The position numbers and the translations under genes are program-made. 38,585 nucleotides of DNA. It comes from JBBCJT01 sp037190665 (lineage in GTDB: Bacteria > Pseudomonadota > Alphaproteobacteria > Acetobacterales > Acetobacteraceae). Below the pieces are notes generated by a model, which was not told where the DNA came from, did no database searches, and saw nothing but the letters and a program-made list of their open reading frames with translations. Where the stretch lies: assembly GCA_037190665.1 (NCBI GenBank), contig JBBCJT010000115.1:1-38585 (forward strand), read 5' to 3'. Shown here piece by piece: positions 30,752 through 38,585 of the stretch (position 1 is its first letter; each line of letters starts with the position of its first letter).

Positions 30752-32470
30752 TCAGCCGTACATCTCCGTCACCTCCCCCGCGTGCTGCTTCAGCACCGCG
30801 GCGCGGCGGATCTTCTGCGTCGTCGTCAGCCCGCCATTCTCCAGCGTGAACGGGGGAACCAGCCGCCAGCGGCGGACGCGTTCGGTGACGCTCAGCATCT
30901 TGTTGGCGCGATCCACGCCGAGTGCGACCGCCGTCTCGTCCATGCCCTCGGCCGGCACGATAAGCGCCACCAGATGCGCGCGCCCGTCGCCCGCGACCAC
31001 CGCCTGCGCGATCTCCGGCTGCTGCATCAGCACGCCTTCCAGCCGCGCCGGGCTGACCATGTCGCCGCCGGAGGTCTTGATGATGTCGCGCTTGCGGTCG
31101 GTGATGCGCAGGTAGCCGTCCGAATCCTGTGTGCCGATGTCGCCCGTGTGCAGCCAGCCGTCGCGGATCGCGCCCGCCGTGGCTTCCGGATTGTTCCAGT
31201 AGCCGTGCATCACGAGGCCGCCGCGCACGCAGATCTCGCCGTCCCCGGCGATGCGCAGCTCCACGCCGTCCAGCGGCGGCCCCACGGTGTCGATGCGGAT
31301 GCGGAAGGGCGGGTTGGCGCTGATCACCGGCCCCGCCTCGGTCTGCCCGTAGCCCTGCATGATCGGCAGGCCGAGCGCGAGGAAGAACCGCCCCACATCG
31401 GGGTCCAGCCGCCCGCCGCCGGACATGATGCCCTTCAGCCGCCCGCCGAACCGCTCGCGCACGCCCTGGCGCACCAGCCGCTCCAGCAGCGGGTCGAGCA
31501 GCCGGTCCAGCAGGCCGATCCGCTCGCCCTGCACGCGCCGCAGCCCCACGCCGAGCGCGCGGTGGAACAGCGCCTGCTTCCACGCCGGCTGCTTCGCCAC
31601 GCCCTGCAGGATGCGGCCGCGGATCACCTCGAAGATGCGCGGCACGGCGGTCATCACCGTCGGCCTCACGGCGGCCATGTCGGCGGCCAGATGCTCGGTG
31701 CCGCGCGCGAACACCACCTCCGTGCCGATGGACGGCAGGAAATACAGCCCGACCAGATGCTCGTAGGAATGCGACAGCGGCAGGAAGGAGAGGTAGGTCT
31801 CGCCCTCGCCCAGCAGCGGGGCGAGCAGCTTGCGCGCGCCGCGGCAGTTGGTGAGCAGCGCCCGGTGCGGCAGCATCACGCCCTTCGGCGCCCCGCCGGT
31901 GCCGGAGGTGTAGATCAGGCAGCACAGCGCCTCGGACGGGATCGTCGCCGCCTCGGCGGCGAGCATGTCGACATCCGCCGGCGCGGACACCGCCTCCTGC
32001 CAGGACAGGTCGTCCCCGGCGGGGCCGTCCATCACGATCATCAGGTCGAGCGGCCCGGCCTCGCGCACCCGCTCGGCGAGCTTGCCGCCGGAGACGATCG
32101 CCGCCCGCGCGCCCGAATCGGCCAGCACATGCGCGTGATCGGCGACGGTGTTGGTGGTGTAGGTGGGCACGCTGACCGCCTGGATCGCCATCACGGCCAG
32201 CTCCGCGACCGCGAATTCCGGCCGGTTCTCCGCCACGATCAGCACCCGGTCGCCCGGGCCGATCCCCCGCGCGCGCAGGGTGGCGGCGAGGCCGGCGGCC
32301 GCGCGCGCCACCTCCGCCCAGGTCAGGGATCGCCACTGCTTGTCGCGGAAGGCGCGGAACAGCACGCGCGCGGGCCACAGTCGGGCGCGGTCGAACAGCA
32401 TCGTCGGAAGGTTGGGCCAGTCCGGGTATGGTGCCGCCAATACTCCCCCCTTGCCGGGGGGCCGGCGCAT
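30752..32470 (-). CDS. Long-chain acyl-CoA synthetase (AMP-forming, FadD-like)
   Basis: A 572-residue adenylate-forming ligase that activates a fatty acid to its acyl-CoA via an acyl-AMP. The P-loop-like core motif CLIYTSGTGGAPKGVML is at about 170-186, the second motif QGYGQTEAGP near 345, and the hinge region DGWLHTGDIG followed by YLRITDRKRDIIKTSGGDMVSP near 420-460. These placings follow the long-chain/very-long-chain group that starts with a region like LTWAEVARAAAGLAATLRA. The ATG at 32470 is favoured over the one at 32476 by aaggg eight bases upstream. Soluble, probably membrane-associated. The divergent gene is a peptidase, so no pathway partner is adjacent. Confidence 0.93.
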   Translation of the reverse strand: MRRPPGKGGVLAAPYPDWPNLPTMLFDRARLWPARVLFRAFRDKQWRSLTWAEVARAAAGLAATLRARGIGPGDRVLIVAENRPEFAVAELAVMAIQAVSVPTYTTNTVADHAHVLADSGARAAIVSGGKLAERVREAGPLDLMIVMDGPAGDDLSWQEAVSAPADVDMLAAEAATIPSEALCCLIYTSGTGGAPKGVMLPHRALLTNCRGARKLLAPLLGEGETYLSFLPLSHSYEHLVGLYFLPSIGTEVVFARGTEHLAADMAAVRPTVMTAVPRIFEVIRGRILQGVAKQPAWKQALFHRALGVGLRRVQGERIGLLDRLLDPLLERLVRQGVRERFGGRLKGIMSGGGRLDPDVGRFFLALGLPIMQGYGQTEAGPVISANPPFRIRIDTVGPPLDGVELRIAGDGEICVRGGLVMHGYWNNPEATAGAIRDGWLHTGDIGTQDSDGYLRITDRKRDIIKTSGGDMVSPARLEGVLMQQPEIAQAVVAGDGRAHLVALIVPAEGMDETAVALGVDRANKMLSVTERVRRWRLVPPFTLENGGLTTTQKIRRAAVLKQHAGEVTEMYG

Positions 32471-32517
32471 GGGCATGACCCTTGGACCCCCGCGTTCCTC
32501 AACCATATGGGCAGCAC

Positions 32518-34350
32518 ATGCCGCACCGCGCCGCAACAACCGCCCCGACGACCCGCAGCCCGGAAGCGGCCGCCACCGCGCCCGTGGTGTCCGACCTGCC
32601 GAACTGGGACCTCGCCGACCTCTACCCCGCGCCCGACAGCAAGCTGCTGACCGGCGACCTTAGCGCCGCGGAAGCGGATGCGAAGGCGTTCAACGCGCGC
32701 CATGCCGGCAAGCTCGCGGGCATGACGGGGGCGGCGCTGGCCGCCGCCATCGCCGAATACGAGCGCATCGAGGAGGTGCTGGGCCGGGTGATGTCCTACG
32801 CCCAGCTCATGTTCAGCGCCGACAGTTCCGATCCGGCGGTGGGCAAGTTCTACCAGACGATGCAGGAGCGGGTGACGTCGATCAGCTCCGAACTGCTGTT
32901 CTTCAGCCTCGAACTCAACCGGATCGAGGAAGCGCCGCTGGCGGAGAAGCTGCGCGACCCCGCGCTCGCCCGCTGGCAGCCGTGGTTGCGCGACCTGCGC
33001 GTGTTCCGCCCGCACCAGCTCTCCGACGAGGTCGAGAAGCTGCTGCACGAGAAGGAGGTCACCGGCCGGTCCGCCTGGTCGCGCCTGTTCGACGAGACGA
33101 TCGCGAACATGCGCATCCCGCTGAACGGCGAGAAGCTCACCGTCTCCGCCACGCTCAACAAGCTGTCCGACCGCGACCGGACGGTGCGCGAGCAGGCGGC
33201 GAAGGCCATCGGCACCACGCTGAACGAGAACGTCCGCCTGTTCTCGCTGGTGACCAACACGCTCGCCAAGGACAAGGCGATCGTGGACGAGTGGCGCCGG
33301 TATCCGCGCCCGGGCAGCTACCGCAACCGCGCCAACATGGTCGAGGACGAGGTGGTGGACGCGCTGGTGAAGGCGGTCGTCGCCGCCTATCCGCGCCTGT
33401 CGCACCGCTACTACACGCTGAAGGCGAAGTGGCTGGGCCTGCCGAAGCTGGAGCACTGGGACCGCAACGCGCCCCTGCCCGACGAGGCGGACCGGGAGAT
33501 CCCGTGGCCGGAAGCGGTGGAGCGCGTGCTCGACAGCTACGGCGCGTTCAGCCCGGAGCTGGCCGATATCGGTGCGCGGTTCTTCGAGCGGCCGTGGATC
33601 GACGCGGCGCTCCGGCCGGGCAAGGCGTCCGGCGCCTTCGCCCATCCCACCGTGCCGTCCGCCCACCCGTATCTGCTGCTGAACTACCACGGCAAGACGC
33701 GCGACGTGATGACGCTCGCGCACGAGCTCGGCCACGGCGTGCATCAGGTGCTGGCCGGCGCGCAGGGCTACCTGATGTCCTCCACGCCGCTCACGCTCGC
33801 CGAGACCGCCTCGGTGTTCGGCGAGATGCTGACCTTCCGCGGCCTGCTCGACAGCGAGACCGATCCGCGCCGCAAGCGCGCGATGCTCGCCGCCAAGGTC
33901 GAGGACATGCTGAACACGGTGGTGCGGCAGATCGCCTTCTACCGCTTCGAGACGAAGCTGCATGACGAGCGCAAGCACGGCGAGATCGTGCCCGACCGGA
34001 TCGGCCAGATCTGGCTCGACGTGCAGACCGAAAGCCTTGGCCCCGCCTTCAACTTCACGCCGGAGTACCGGACCTTCTGGGCCTACGTGCCGCATTTCGT
34101 GCACACGCCCTTCTACGTGTACGCCTACGCCTTCGGCGACTGCCTCGTGAACGCGCTGTACGGCGTGTTCCAGTCGGGGCATCCGGGCTTCCAGAAGAAG
34201 TACCTGGAAATGCTGAAGGCGGGCGGGACGAAGCGGCACAAGGATCTGCTGGCGCCCTTCGGCCTCGATGCCTCGGACCCCGCGTTCTGGACGCGCGGGC
34301 TGGATGTGATCTCGGGCTTCATCGACGAGATCGAGACCAGCCTTGCCTGA
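32518..34350 (+). CDS. pepF: Oligoendopeptidase F, M3 metallopeptidase family
   Basis: A 610-residue zinc metallopeptidase of family M3B. The catalytic HELGHG starts at His402, preceded by LLNYHGKTRDVMTLA, and the third zinc ligand Glu lies in LAETASVFGEML about 28 residues later. The region HFVHTPFYVYAYAFGD near residue 520 is the conserved substrate-binding segment with His and Tyr. The N-terminal SDLPNWDLADLYP is typical of proteobacterial PepF. It hydrolyses short peptides in the cytosol. The ATG at 32518 gives normal length, though the ribosome site is weak. Its stop overlaps the TTG start of the following ABC1 kinase gene, so they are co-expressed. Confidence 0.95.
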   Translation: MPHRAATTAPTTRSPEAAATAPVVSDLPNWDLADLYPAPDSKLLTGDLSAAEADAKAFNARHAGKLAGMTGAALAAAIAEYERIEEVLGRVMSYAQLMFSADSSDPAVGKFYQTMQERVTSISSELLFFSLELNRIEEAPLAEKLRDPALARWQPWLRDLRVFRPHQLSDEVEKLLHEKEVTGRSAWSRLFDETIANMRIPLNGEKLTVSATLNKLSDRDRTVREQAAKAIGTTLNENVRLFSLVTNTLAKDKAIVDEWRRYPRPGSYRNRANMVEDEVVDALVKAVVAAYPRLSHRYYTLKAKWLGLPKLEHWDRNAPLPDEADREIPWPEAVERVLDSYGAFSPELADIGARFFERPWIDAALRPGKASGAFAHPTVPSAHPYLLLNYHGKTRDVMTLAHELGHGVHQVLAGAQGYLMSSTPLTLAETASVFGEMLTFRGLLDSETDPRRKRAMLAAKVEDMLNTVVRQIAFYRFETKLHDERKHGEIVPDRIGQIWLDVQTESLGPAFNFTPEYRTFWAYVPHFVHTPFYVYAYAFGDCLVNALYGVFQSGHPGFQKKYLEMLKAGGTKRHKDLLAPFGLDASDPAFWTRGLDVISGFIDEIETSLA

Positions 34351-35695
34351 GAACGACCGCTCCACGCTGTTCGGGGAGCTGCGCCGCATGGCGCAGACCT
34401 CGGGCGCGGTGGCGGGCATCGGTGCGCGCGTCGCCGGCGCGCGGCTGTTCGGCATCCGGGGCGACCGCTCCCAGCACGCGGAGGACCTGAAGACCATCCT
34501 GGGCGGGCTGAAGGGCCCGATCATGAAGGTCGCGCAGTTCCTCTCCACGATCCCGGACGCGCTGCCGGCGGAGTACGCGCAGGAACTGTCGCAGCTTCAG
34601 TCCAACGCGCCGCCGATGGGCTGGCCGTTCGTGCGCCGGCGCATGGCGAGCGAGCTGGGCCCGGACTGGCAATCGCGTTTCGCCACCTTCGGCCAGAACG
34701 CCGCGGCCGCCGCCTCGCTGGGGCAGGTGCATCGCGCGACGCTGCCGGACGGGCGCGAGGTCGCCTGCAAGCTGCAATACCCGGACATGCCCTCGGTCGT
34801 GGAAGCCGACCTGCGGCAGGTGAAGCTCGCCATCGCGGTGCTGCGGCGGATGGACAACGCCATCCACCACGACGAGATCTACAAGGAACTGTCCGCCCGG
34901 CTGCGCGAGGAACTCGACTACGAGCGCGAGGCCGCGCAGATGCGGCTGTACCGCATCATGCTGCGCGACACGCCGATCGTGCACGTGCCGGAGCCTGTCG
35001 GCGGCTACTGCACGCGGCGGCTGCTGACCATGACGTGGCTCGACGGCCGCCCGCTCGCGCAGCGGCTGGAGGAGGACCCGCCGCAGGAGGAGCGCAACGC
35101 GATCGCGGAGGCGCTGTTCCGCGCGTGGTATCTGCCCTTCTACCGCTACGGCGTGATCCACGGCGATCCGCACATGGGCAACTATCAGGTGCGGCCGGAC
35201 GGCACGGTGAACCTGCTGGATTTCGGCACCATCCGCGTCTTTCCGGCGCGTTTCGTGCGCGGCGTGATCGACCTGTACGAGGCCGTGCGCGACGAGGACA
35301 TGACGCGCGCGCGGGCGGCGTATGCGACCTGGGGCTTCGAGAACCTGTCGGACGAGCAGCTCGACGTGCTGAACCTGTGGGCGCGCTTCCTCTACGAGCC
35401 GCTGCTCGACGACCGCGTGCGCCGCATCCAGCTCACCGACGATCCGCTGTTCGGCCGGGCGGTGGTGGAGAAGGTACATCAGGGGCTGCAGCGCACCGGC
35501 GGGGTGACGCCGCCGCGCGAGTTCGTGCTGATGGACCGCAGCGCCATCGGCCTCGGCGCGGTGTTCCTGCGGCTGCGGGCGGAACTCAACTGGAGCCGCC
35601 TGTTCCGCGAGCTGATCGCCGATTTCGACGCGGACGCGCTCGCCGCGCGGCAGGAAGCGGCATTGGCCGAGGCGGGCGTACCGCAGGCGGTCTGA
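34343..35695 (+). CDS. ABC1/AarF/UbiB family atypical kinase
   Basis: A 450-residue protein of the ABC1 (UbiB/ADCK) family, ATP-binding proteins with an atypical kinase fold needed for ubiquinone production in bacteria. The N-terminal motif normally KxGQ reads LKGPIMKVAQFLSTIPDALP. The alanine-rich nucleotide loop is AAAAASLGQVHRA, the lysine strand EVACKLQYP, the catalytic loop GVIHGDPHMGNYQV, and the metal motif LLDFGTIR. Start is a TTG at 34343 that overlaps the pepF stop by eight bases. No C-terminal membrane helices are apparent, unlike E. coli UbiB, so it may be a second, soluble ABC1 paralogue. It is followed by an extragenic repeat and converges with ychF. Confidence 0.9.
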   Translation: MPENDRSTLFGELRRMAQTSGAVAGIGARVAGARLFGIRGDRSQHAEDLKTILGGLKGPIMKVAQFLSTIPDALPAEYAQELSQLQSNAPPMGWPFVRRRMASELGPDWQSRFATFGQNAAAAASLGQVHRATLPDGREVACKLQYPDMPSVVEADLRQVKLAIAVLRRMDNAIHHDEIYKELSARLREELDYEREAAQMRLYRIMLRDTPIVHVPEPVGGYCTRRLLTMTWLDGRPLAQRLEEDPPQEERNAIAEALFRAWYLPFYRYGVIHGDPHMGNYQVRPDGTVNLLDFGTIRVFPARFVRGVIDLYEAVRDEDMTRARAAYATWGFENLSDEQLDVLNLWARFLYEPLLDDRVRRIQLTDDPLFGRAVVEKVHQGLQRTGGVTPPREFVLMDRSAIGLGAVFLRLRAELNWSRLFRELIADFDADALAARQEAALAEAGVPQAV

Positions 35696-35707
35696 CCTGG
35701 TGTTGTG

Positions 35708-35844
35708 CCCTCTCCTGCTTGGCGGGAGAGGGAGGGGCCCGCGCTTGCGCGGGAGGGTGAGGGGGTTTGCGCGGAGGCGAAACCTCGCCGCGGCGCCCTC
35801 GGACAAACCCTCACCCCGGCCCTCTCCCGCAGGCGGGAGAGGGA
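35708..35844 (-). repeat. Extragenic palindromic repeat, copy 2
   Basis: A 137-base element that, read on the minus strand, repeats the unit at 281-418: ctctcccgcctgcgggagag, then ccggggtgaggg, a variable middle with cgaggtttcgcc in place of cgaggtctcgcc, and ccgcgcaagcgcgg before the closing ctctcccgcc hairpin. It fills the space between the converging ABC1 kinase (+) and ychF (-) genes and begins 12 bases after one stop codon and ends 7 bases before the other. A function as shared terminator is inferred from position. Confidence 0.82.
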
Positions 35845-35851
35845 GTCCCGC

Positions 35852-36946
35852 TCAGACGTTGAAGCGGAACAGCATCACGTCGCCGTCGCGGACGACGTAT
35901 TCCTTGCCTTCCACCCGCATCTTGCCGGCTTCCTTCGCGCCCTGCTCGCCGCCGAGGCCCACGTAGTCCTCGTACGCGATGGTCTCCGCCGCGATGAAGC
36001 CGCGCTCGAAATCGCCGTGGATCACGCCGGCTGCGCCTGGCGCCCTGGTGCCGCGCACGATGGTCCAGGCGCGCGCCTCCTTCGGACCGACGGTGAAGTA
36101 GGTGATCAGCCCCAGCAGGTCGTACCCGGCGCGGATCACGCGATCGAGCCCGCTATCCTCCAGCCCGAGCCCGGTGAGGAACTCCGCCTTGTCCCCTTCC
36201 GGCAACTGGCTGATCTCCGCCTCGATCGCCGCCGAGACCACCACCGCGCGCGCCCCTTCCGCCGCCGCACGCGCCGCGACGCGCGCGCTCTGCGCGTTGC
36301 CGGTCGCGGCCGAGGCTTCCTCGACGTTGCACACGTACAGCACCGGCTTGGTGGTCATGAGCTGCAGCGCACGCGCCGCCGCTTCCTGCCCGGCCGGGAT
36401 CGCCGTCCGCGCGGGGCGGCCTTCCTGCAGCGCCGCGACCATCGGCTCCATCAGCGCGACCTGCGCGGCCGCTTCCTTGTCGTTGCCGCGCGCCTTCTTC
36501 TGCGCCGCGACCAGCCGCTTCTCCAGGCTTTCCAGGTCGGCGAGCATCAGCTCCGTCTCGACCGTCTCCGCATCGCGGATCGGGTCGATGCTGCCCTCGA
36601 CATGGGTAACATCGTCATCCTCGAAGCAACGCAGCACGTGGATGATCGCGTCCACCTCGCGGATGTTGGCGAGGAACTGGTTGCCCAGCCCCTCGCCGCG
36701 GGAGGCGCCGCGCACGAGGCCGGCGATGTCCACGAACTCCAGGCTGGTCGGCACGGTCTTCTGCGACTTGCCGATCCGCGTCAGCATGTCGAGCCGCGGA
36801 TCCGGCACGGCGACGCGGCCGACATTCGGCTCGATCGTGCAGAACGGATAGTTCGCCGCCTGCGCCGCCGCGGTCGCCGTCAGCGCGTTGAACAGCGTGG
36901 ACTTGCCCACGTTGGGCAGTCCGACGATCCCGCAATTGAACCCCAC
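35852..36946 (-). CDS. ychF: Redox-regulated ATPase YchF (Obg-like)
   Basis: A 364-residue P-loop protein, the normal length of YchF. G1 is GLPNVGKST (9-17), G3 is DIAGLVRGAS near 73, and the G4 position has CNVEE instead of NKxD, which is the feature that gives YchF its ATP preference. The C-terminal TGS domain includes TYFTVGPKEARAWTI and ends in FRFNV. YchF binds the 70S ribosome and affects translation and stress tolerance. The start is a GTG at 36946 with agggga upstream. It is the third gene in the rplY-pth-ychF unit, with 9 bases to pth. Confidence 0.96.
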   Translation of the reverse strand: MGFNCGIVGLPNVGKSTLFNALTATAAAQAANYPFCTIEPNVGRVAVPDPRLDMLTRIGKSQKTVPTSLEFVDIAGLVRGASRGEGLGNQFLANIREVDAIIHVLRCFEDDDVTHVEGSIDPIRDAETVETELMLADLESLEKRLVAAQKKARGNDKEAAAQVALMEPMVAALQEGRPARTAIPAGQEAAARALQLMTTKPVLYVCNVEEASAATGNAQSARVAARAAAEGARAVVVSAAIEAEISQLPEGDKAEFLTGLGLEDSGLDRVIRAGYDLLGLITYFTVGPKEARAWTIVRGTRAPGAAGVIHGDFERGFIAAETIAYEDYVGLGGEQGAKEAGKMRVEGKEYVVRDGDVMLFRFNV

Positions 36947-36955
36947 CGCGGTCCC

Positions 36956-37537
36956 CTATGGTTTGCCGGACGGGGCCAGGAACGCGACCCGCGTCATGAA
37001 GTCCTCGGGCTTGCCGGCCGCCAGCAGCGGCGCCGCATCGGCCACCGCATCCAGCAGCGTGGTGACCCATTCCACGTCCACCTTGGCGAAATCGCCGAGC
37101 ACGTGGCCCGTCACCCGTTCCTTGATGCCGGGATGGCCGATGCCCAGCCGCACGCGCCAGAAATCCGGCGTCCCGAGCCGCTGGGCCATGCTGCGCAGCC
37201 CGTTATGCCCGGCCGTGCCGCCGCCCTTCTTCACCCGCACCTTGCCCGGCGCGAGGTCGAGCTCGTCGTGGAAGGCGGTGATCGCGTCCACGGGCAGCTT
37301 GAAGAAGGCGGATGCCGCCTGCACCGCTTCGCCCGACAGGTTCATGTAGGTCATCGGCTTGAGCGCGAGCACGCGCACGCCGCCCACCTGGCCTTCGGCG
37401 AACAGCCCCTTGAAGCGGCTGCGCCACGGCGAGAAGCCGTGGCGATGCGCGATGCGGTCCAGCGCCATGAAGCCGATGTTGTGGCGCTGGCGCGCCATGC
37501 CGGGCTCGGGGTTGCCGAGCCCGGTCCAGAGCAGCAT
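36956..37537 (-). CDS. pth: Peptidyl-tRNA hydrolase
   Basis: A 193-residue Pth (EC 3.1.1.29), which releases tRNA from prematurely dropped peptidyl-tRNA. Active-site residues fall one or two places from the E. coli numbers: Asn9 (GLGNP), catalytic His19 (RHNIGF), Asn66 in TYMNLSG, Asp91 in FHDELDL and Asn112 in GGTAGHNGLRS. Length matches the family. The gene sits 12 bases after rplY and 9 bases before ychF, all on the minus strand, a common alphaproteobacterial order for translation-quality genes. The ribosome site is weak (ggcggg). Confidence 0.96.
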   Translation of the reverse strand: MLLWTGLGNPEPGMARQRHNIGFMALDRIAHRHGFSPWRSRFKGLFAEGQVGGVRVLALKPMTYMNLSGEAVQAASAFFKLPVDAITAFHDELDLAPGKVRVKKGGGTAGHNGLRSMAQRLGTPDFWRVRLGIGHPGIKERVTGHVLGDFAKVDVEWVTTLLDAVADAAPLLAAGKPEDFMTRVAFLAPSGKP

Positions 37538-37549
37538 GGAACCCGCCGC

Positions 37550-38203
37550 TTACTTCTTCTGCGGTGCGGTCTTGGCCGCGGCCGCCGCCGCAGGGGCGGG
37601 GGCTGCTGCCTCGGCCGTCGCCGCCGTCTCCTGCGCCTTGGTCGGGGGCGCGACGGTCGCGATGACGAAGTCGCGGTCCACGATGGTCGGCTTCACGCCC
37701 TCGGTGCCCGTGAGCGTGGAGAAGCGGATCGTCTCGCCGATGTCCATGCCGCCGAGATCGACGTCGAAGGAGGCCGGCACCGAATCCGGATCGGCCCAGA
37801 CCTCGACCGCGTGGCGGACCACGTTCAGCACGCCGCCCTTCTTCAGGCCGGGGCAGGTCGCCTCGTTGAGGAAGTGCACGACGACGGCGACGCGGATCTT
37901 CTCACCCGGCGCGAGGCGCTGGAAATCGACATGCTCGGGCCGGTCGCTGACCGGATGGAGCTGGATGTCGCGCATCAGCGCGCGCTCGCTCTTGCCGTCG
38001 ATCTTCAGTTCGTAAAGACGGGACTTCCAGCCGGGGCGCGTCATCTCGCGCATCACCAGCTTGGGGTCCAGCGCGATCATCGTCGGCTCCTGCCGGGCGC
38101 CGTAGATCACCGCAGGCACCTTGCCCGCCCGCCGAGTTGCGCGCGCCACCCCCTTGCCGGCACGGGCGCGAAGCTCGGCCTCGATGGGAACCATCTCGGT
38201 CAT
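37550..38203 (-). CDS. rplY: 50S ribosomal protein L25/general stress protein Ctc
   Basis: A 217-residue L25 of the long Ctc/TL5 type. The N-terminal 5S-rRNA-binding domain (about 1-95) starts EAELRARAGKGVARATRRAGKVPAVIYG and includes DIQLHPVSDRPEHVDFQRL. The C-terminal beta domain (about 100-190) has GGVLNVVRHAVEVWADPDSVP and a tail rich in Ala, Pro and Lys. It binds 5S rRNA in the central protuberance of the large subunit. The ATG at 38203 is preceded by aaggagcggacaac, which excludes the longer frame. It is the first gene of the rplY-pth-ychF unit; its promoter should lie in the 134-base gap up to 38337. Confidence 0.95.
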   Translation of the reverse strand: MTEMVPIEAELRARAGKGVARATRRAGKVPAVIYGARQEPTMIALDPKLVMREMTRPGWKSRLYELKIDGKSERALMRDIQLHPVSDRPEHVDFQRLAPGEKIRVAVVVHFLNEATCPGLKKGGVLNVVRHAVEVWADPDSVPASFDVDLGGMDIGETIRFSTLTGTEGVKPTIVDRDFVIATVAPPTKAQETAATAEAAAPAPAAAAAAKTAPQKK

Positions 38204-38337
38204 GTTGTCCGCTCCTTGAAAAACACCTGCGCCGGCCTCCAGGGGTGCCGGCGCGGGGCGGGAGGTAGCCGAAGACAGGCCCGCCCACAACAGCGACGGC
38301 GTTGACCCGGCTGCGTAGGCCGCGCAACGGTCCCGGC

Positions 38338-38585
38338 ATGGACGGCGAGATTTTCTTCCTTCTGGTGCCGCTCGCGATCATTGCGGGCTGGGTGCTCGGC
38401 ATCCGCGGCTATGTGCTGGCCAAGCGCGCGCAGGGCGACCTCGCGCGGCTGCGGGCCGCGATGGCGGCCGCCGGCATCGCGGTGCCGGACACCGCGCCGC
38501 TGCCGTTCCCGGCCCCGCCCCGGCCCGCGCCGGAGCCTGAGGCTGAGCCTGAGTTCGCGCCCCGTCCCGCGGCGGCCGCCTCGCC
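38338..38585 (+). CDS. Membrane protein with coiled coil and proline-rich region, 5' end only
   Basis: An open frame from the ATG at 38338 to the window edge, 82 residues visible. It begins with MDGEIFFLLVPLAIIAGWVLGI, one membrane helix, then a basic-polar helix (AKRAQGDLARLRAAMAAAGI) likely to form a coiled coil, and a Pro/Ala/Glu-rich stretch. This order is seen at the start of DUF2339-type polytopic membrane proteins and of several other bacterial membrane proteins, so the family is uncertain until the rest is read. The frame has no stop up to base 38585 and a coding-like bias (G/C at third positions). It is divergent from the rplY gene. Confidence 0.6.
   Translation, partial: MDGEIFFLLVPLAIIAGWVLGIRGYVLAKRAQGDLARLRAAMAAAGIAVPDTAPLPFPAPPRPAPEPEAEPEFAPRPAAAAS

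Noticed and set aside
35705..38305. Long plus-strand open frame opposite ychF, pth and rplY
   Set aside because: Translation is rich in His, Arg and Asp with no family features; the minus strand carries three certain genes.

Overview
The window is very GC-rich (about 70% by eye) and densely coded, with many genes overlapping by 1-4 bases and no RNA genes, CRISPR arrays or insertion sequences that I could recognise. GapR (DUF2312), a DUF1244 protein, the order rplY-pth-ychF, a ttuD/ttuE-like glycerate kinase-pyruvate kinase pair and several orphan solute receptors (DppA-like, TAXI, Bug) point to an alphaproteobacterium, most likely an Acetobacteraceae/Roseomonas-type member of the Rhodospirillales. 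This is inference from family knowledge; no 16S gene is present.

Layout. 1-205: end of an MnhG/PhaG antiporter subunit. 206-489: repeat-rich spacer. 490-2172 (-): single-chain dihydroxyacetone kinase, divergent from an FAD amine/amino-acid oxidoreductase (2410-3726) and a family-5 peptide/nickel-type binding protein (3787-5301). 5431-8060: a GltS-type Na+/glutamate carrier translationally coupled to a lipoprotein TAXI receptor. 8130-11502: IclR regulator, second family-5 binding protein and PuuE-type allantoinase/polysaccharide deacetylase. 11503-11788: a 286-bp imperfect palindrome between convergent genes. 11777-13236 (-): CMD-family protein and cysteine synthase, divergent from 13415-15287 (+): 1-Cys peroxiredoxin, rhodanese and esterase. 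15420-16271: secreted dienelactone-hydrolase-like protein lacking the nucleophile. 16278-17888 (-): MFS exporter with a C-terminal monooxygenase-like domain. 17960-19977 (+): small membrane protein, nitrilase-family amidase, NAD kinase. 20108-22806: Bug receptor, amidohydrolase (-) and HpcH/HpaI aldolase, probably one catabolic locus. 22824-26210 (-): glycerate kinase, pyruvate kinase, methyltransferase. 26297-27388 (+): DUF1244, GapR, small PepSY-like exported protein. 27656-28828: QueC-like PP-loop ATPase with a four-cysteine cluster. 28864-30041: YkvA and SDR. 30050-30667 (-): an orphan protein with an SGC...His signature like that of CNF1/BLF1 glutamine deamidases. 30752-32470 (-): long-chain acyl-CoA ligase. 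32518-35695 (+): PepF peptidase and ABC1/UbiB kinase. 35708-35844: second copy of the left-end repeat. 35852-38203 (-): ribosomal protein L25, Pth and YchF. 38338-end: start of a membrane protein.

The genes form small independent units rather than one system. Recurrent themes are uptake of organic acids or amino acids by receptors without adjacent permeases, processing of three-carbon metabolites (dihydroxyacetone, glycerate, phosphoenolpyruvate), and thiol/peroxide handling. The points most worth a second look are the GltS-TAXI pair, the SGC...His orphan, the QueC-like orphan, and the palindromic elements placed between convergent gene pairs.
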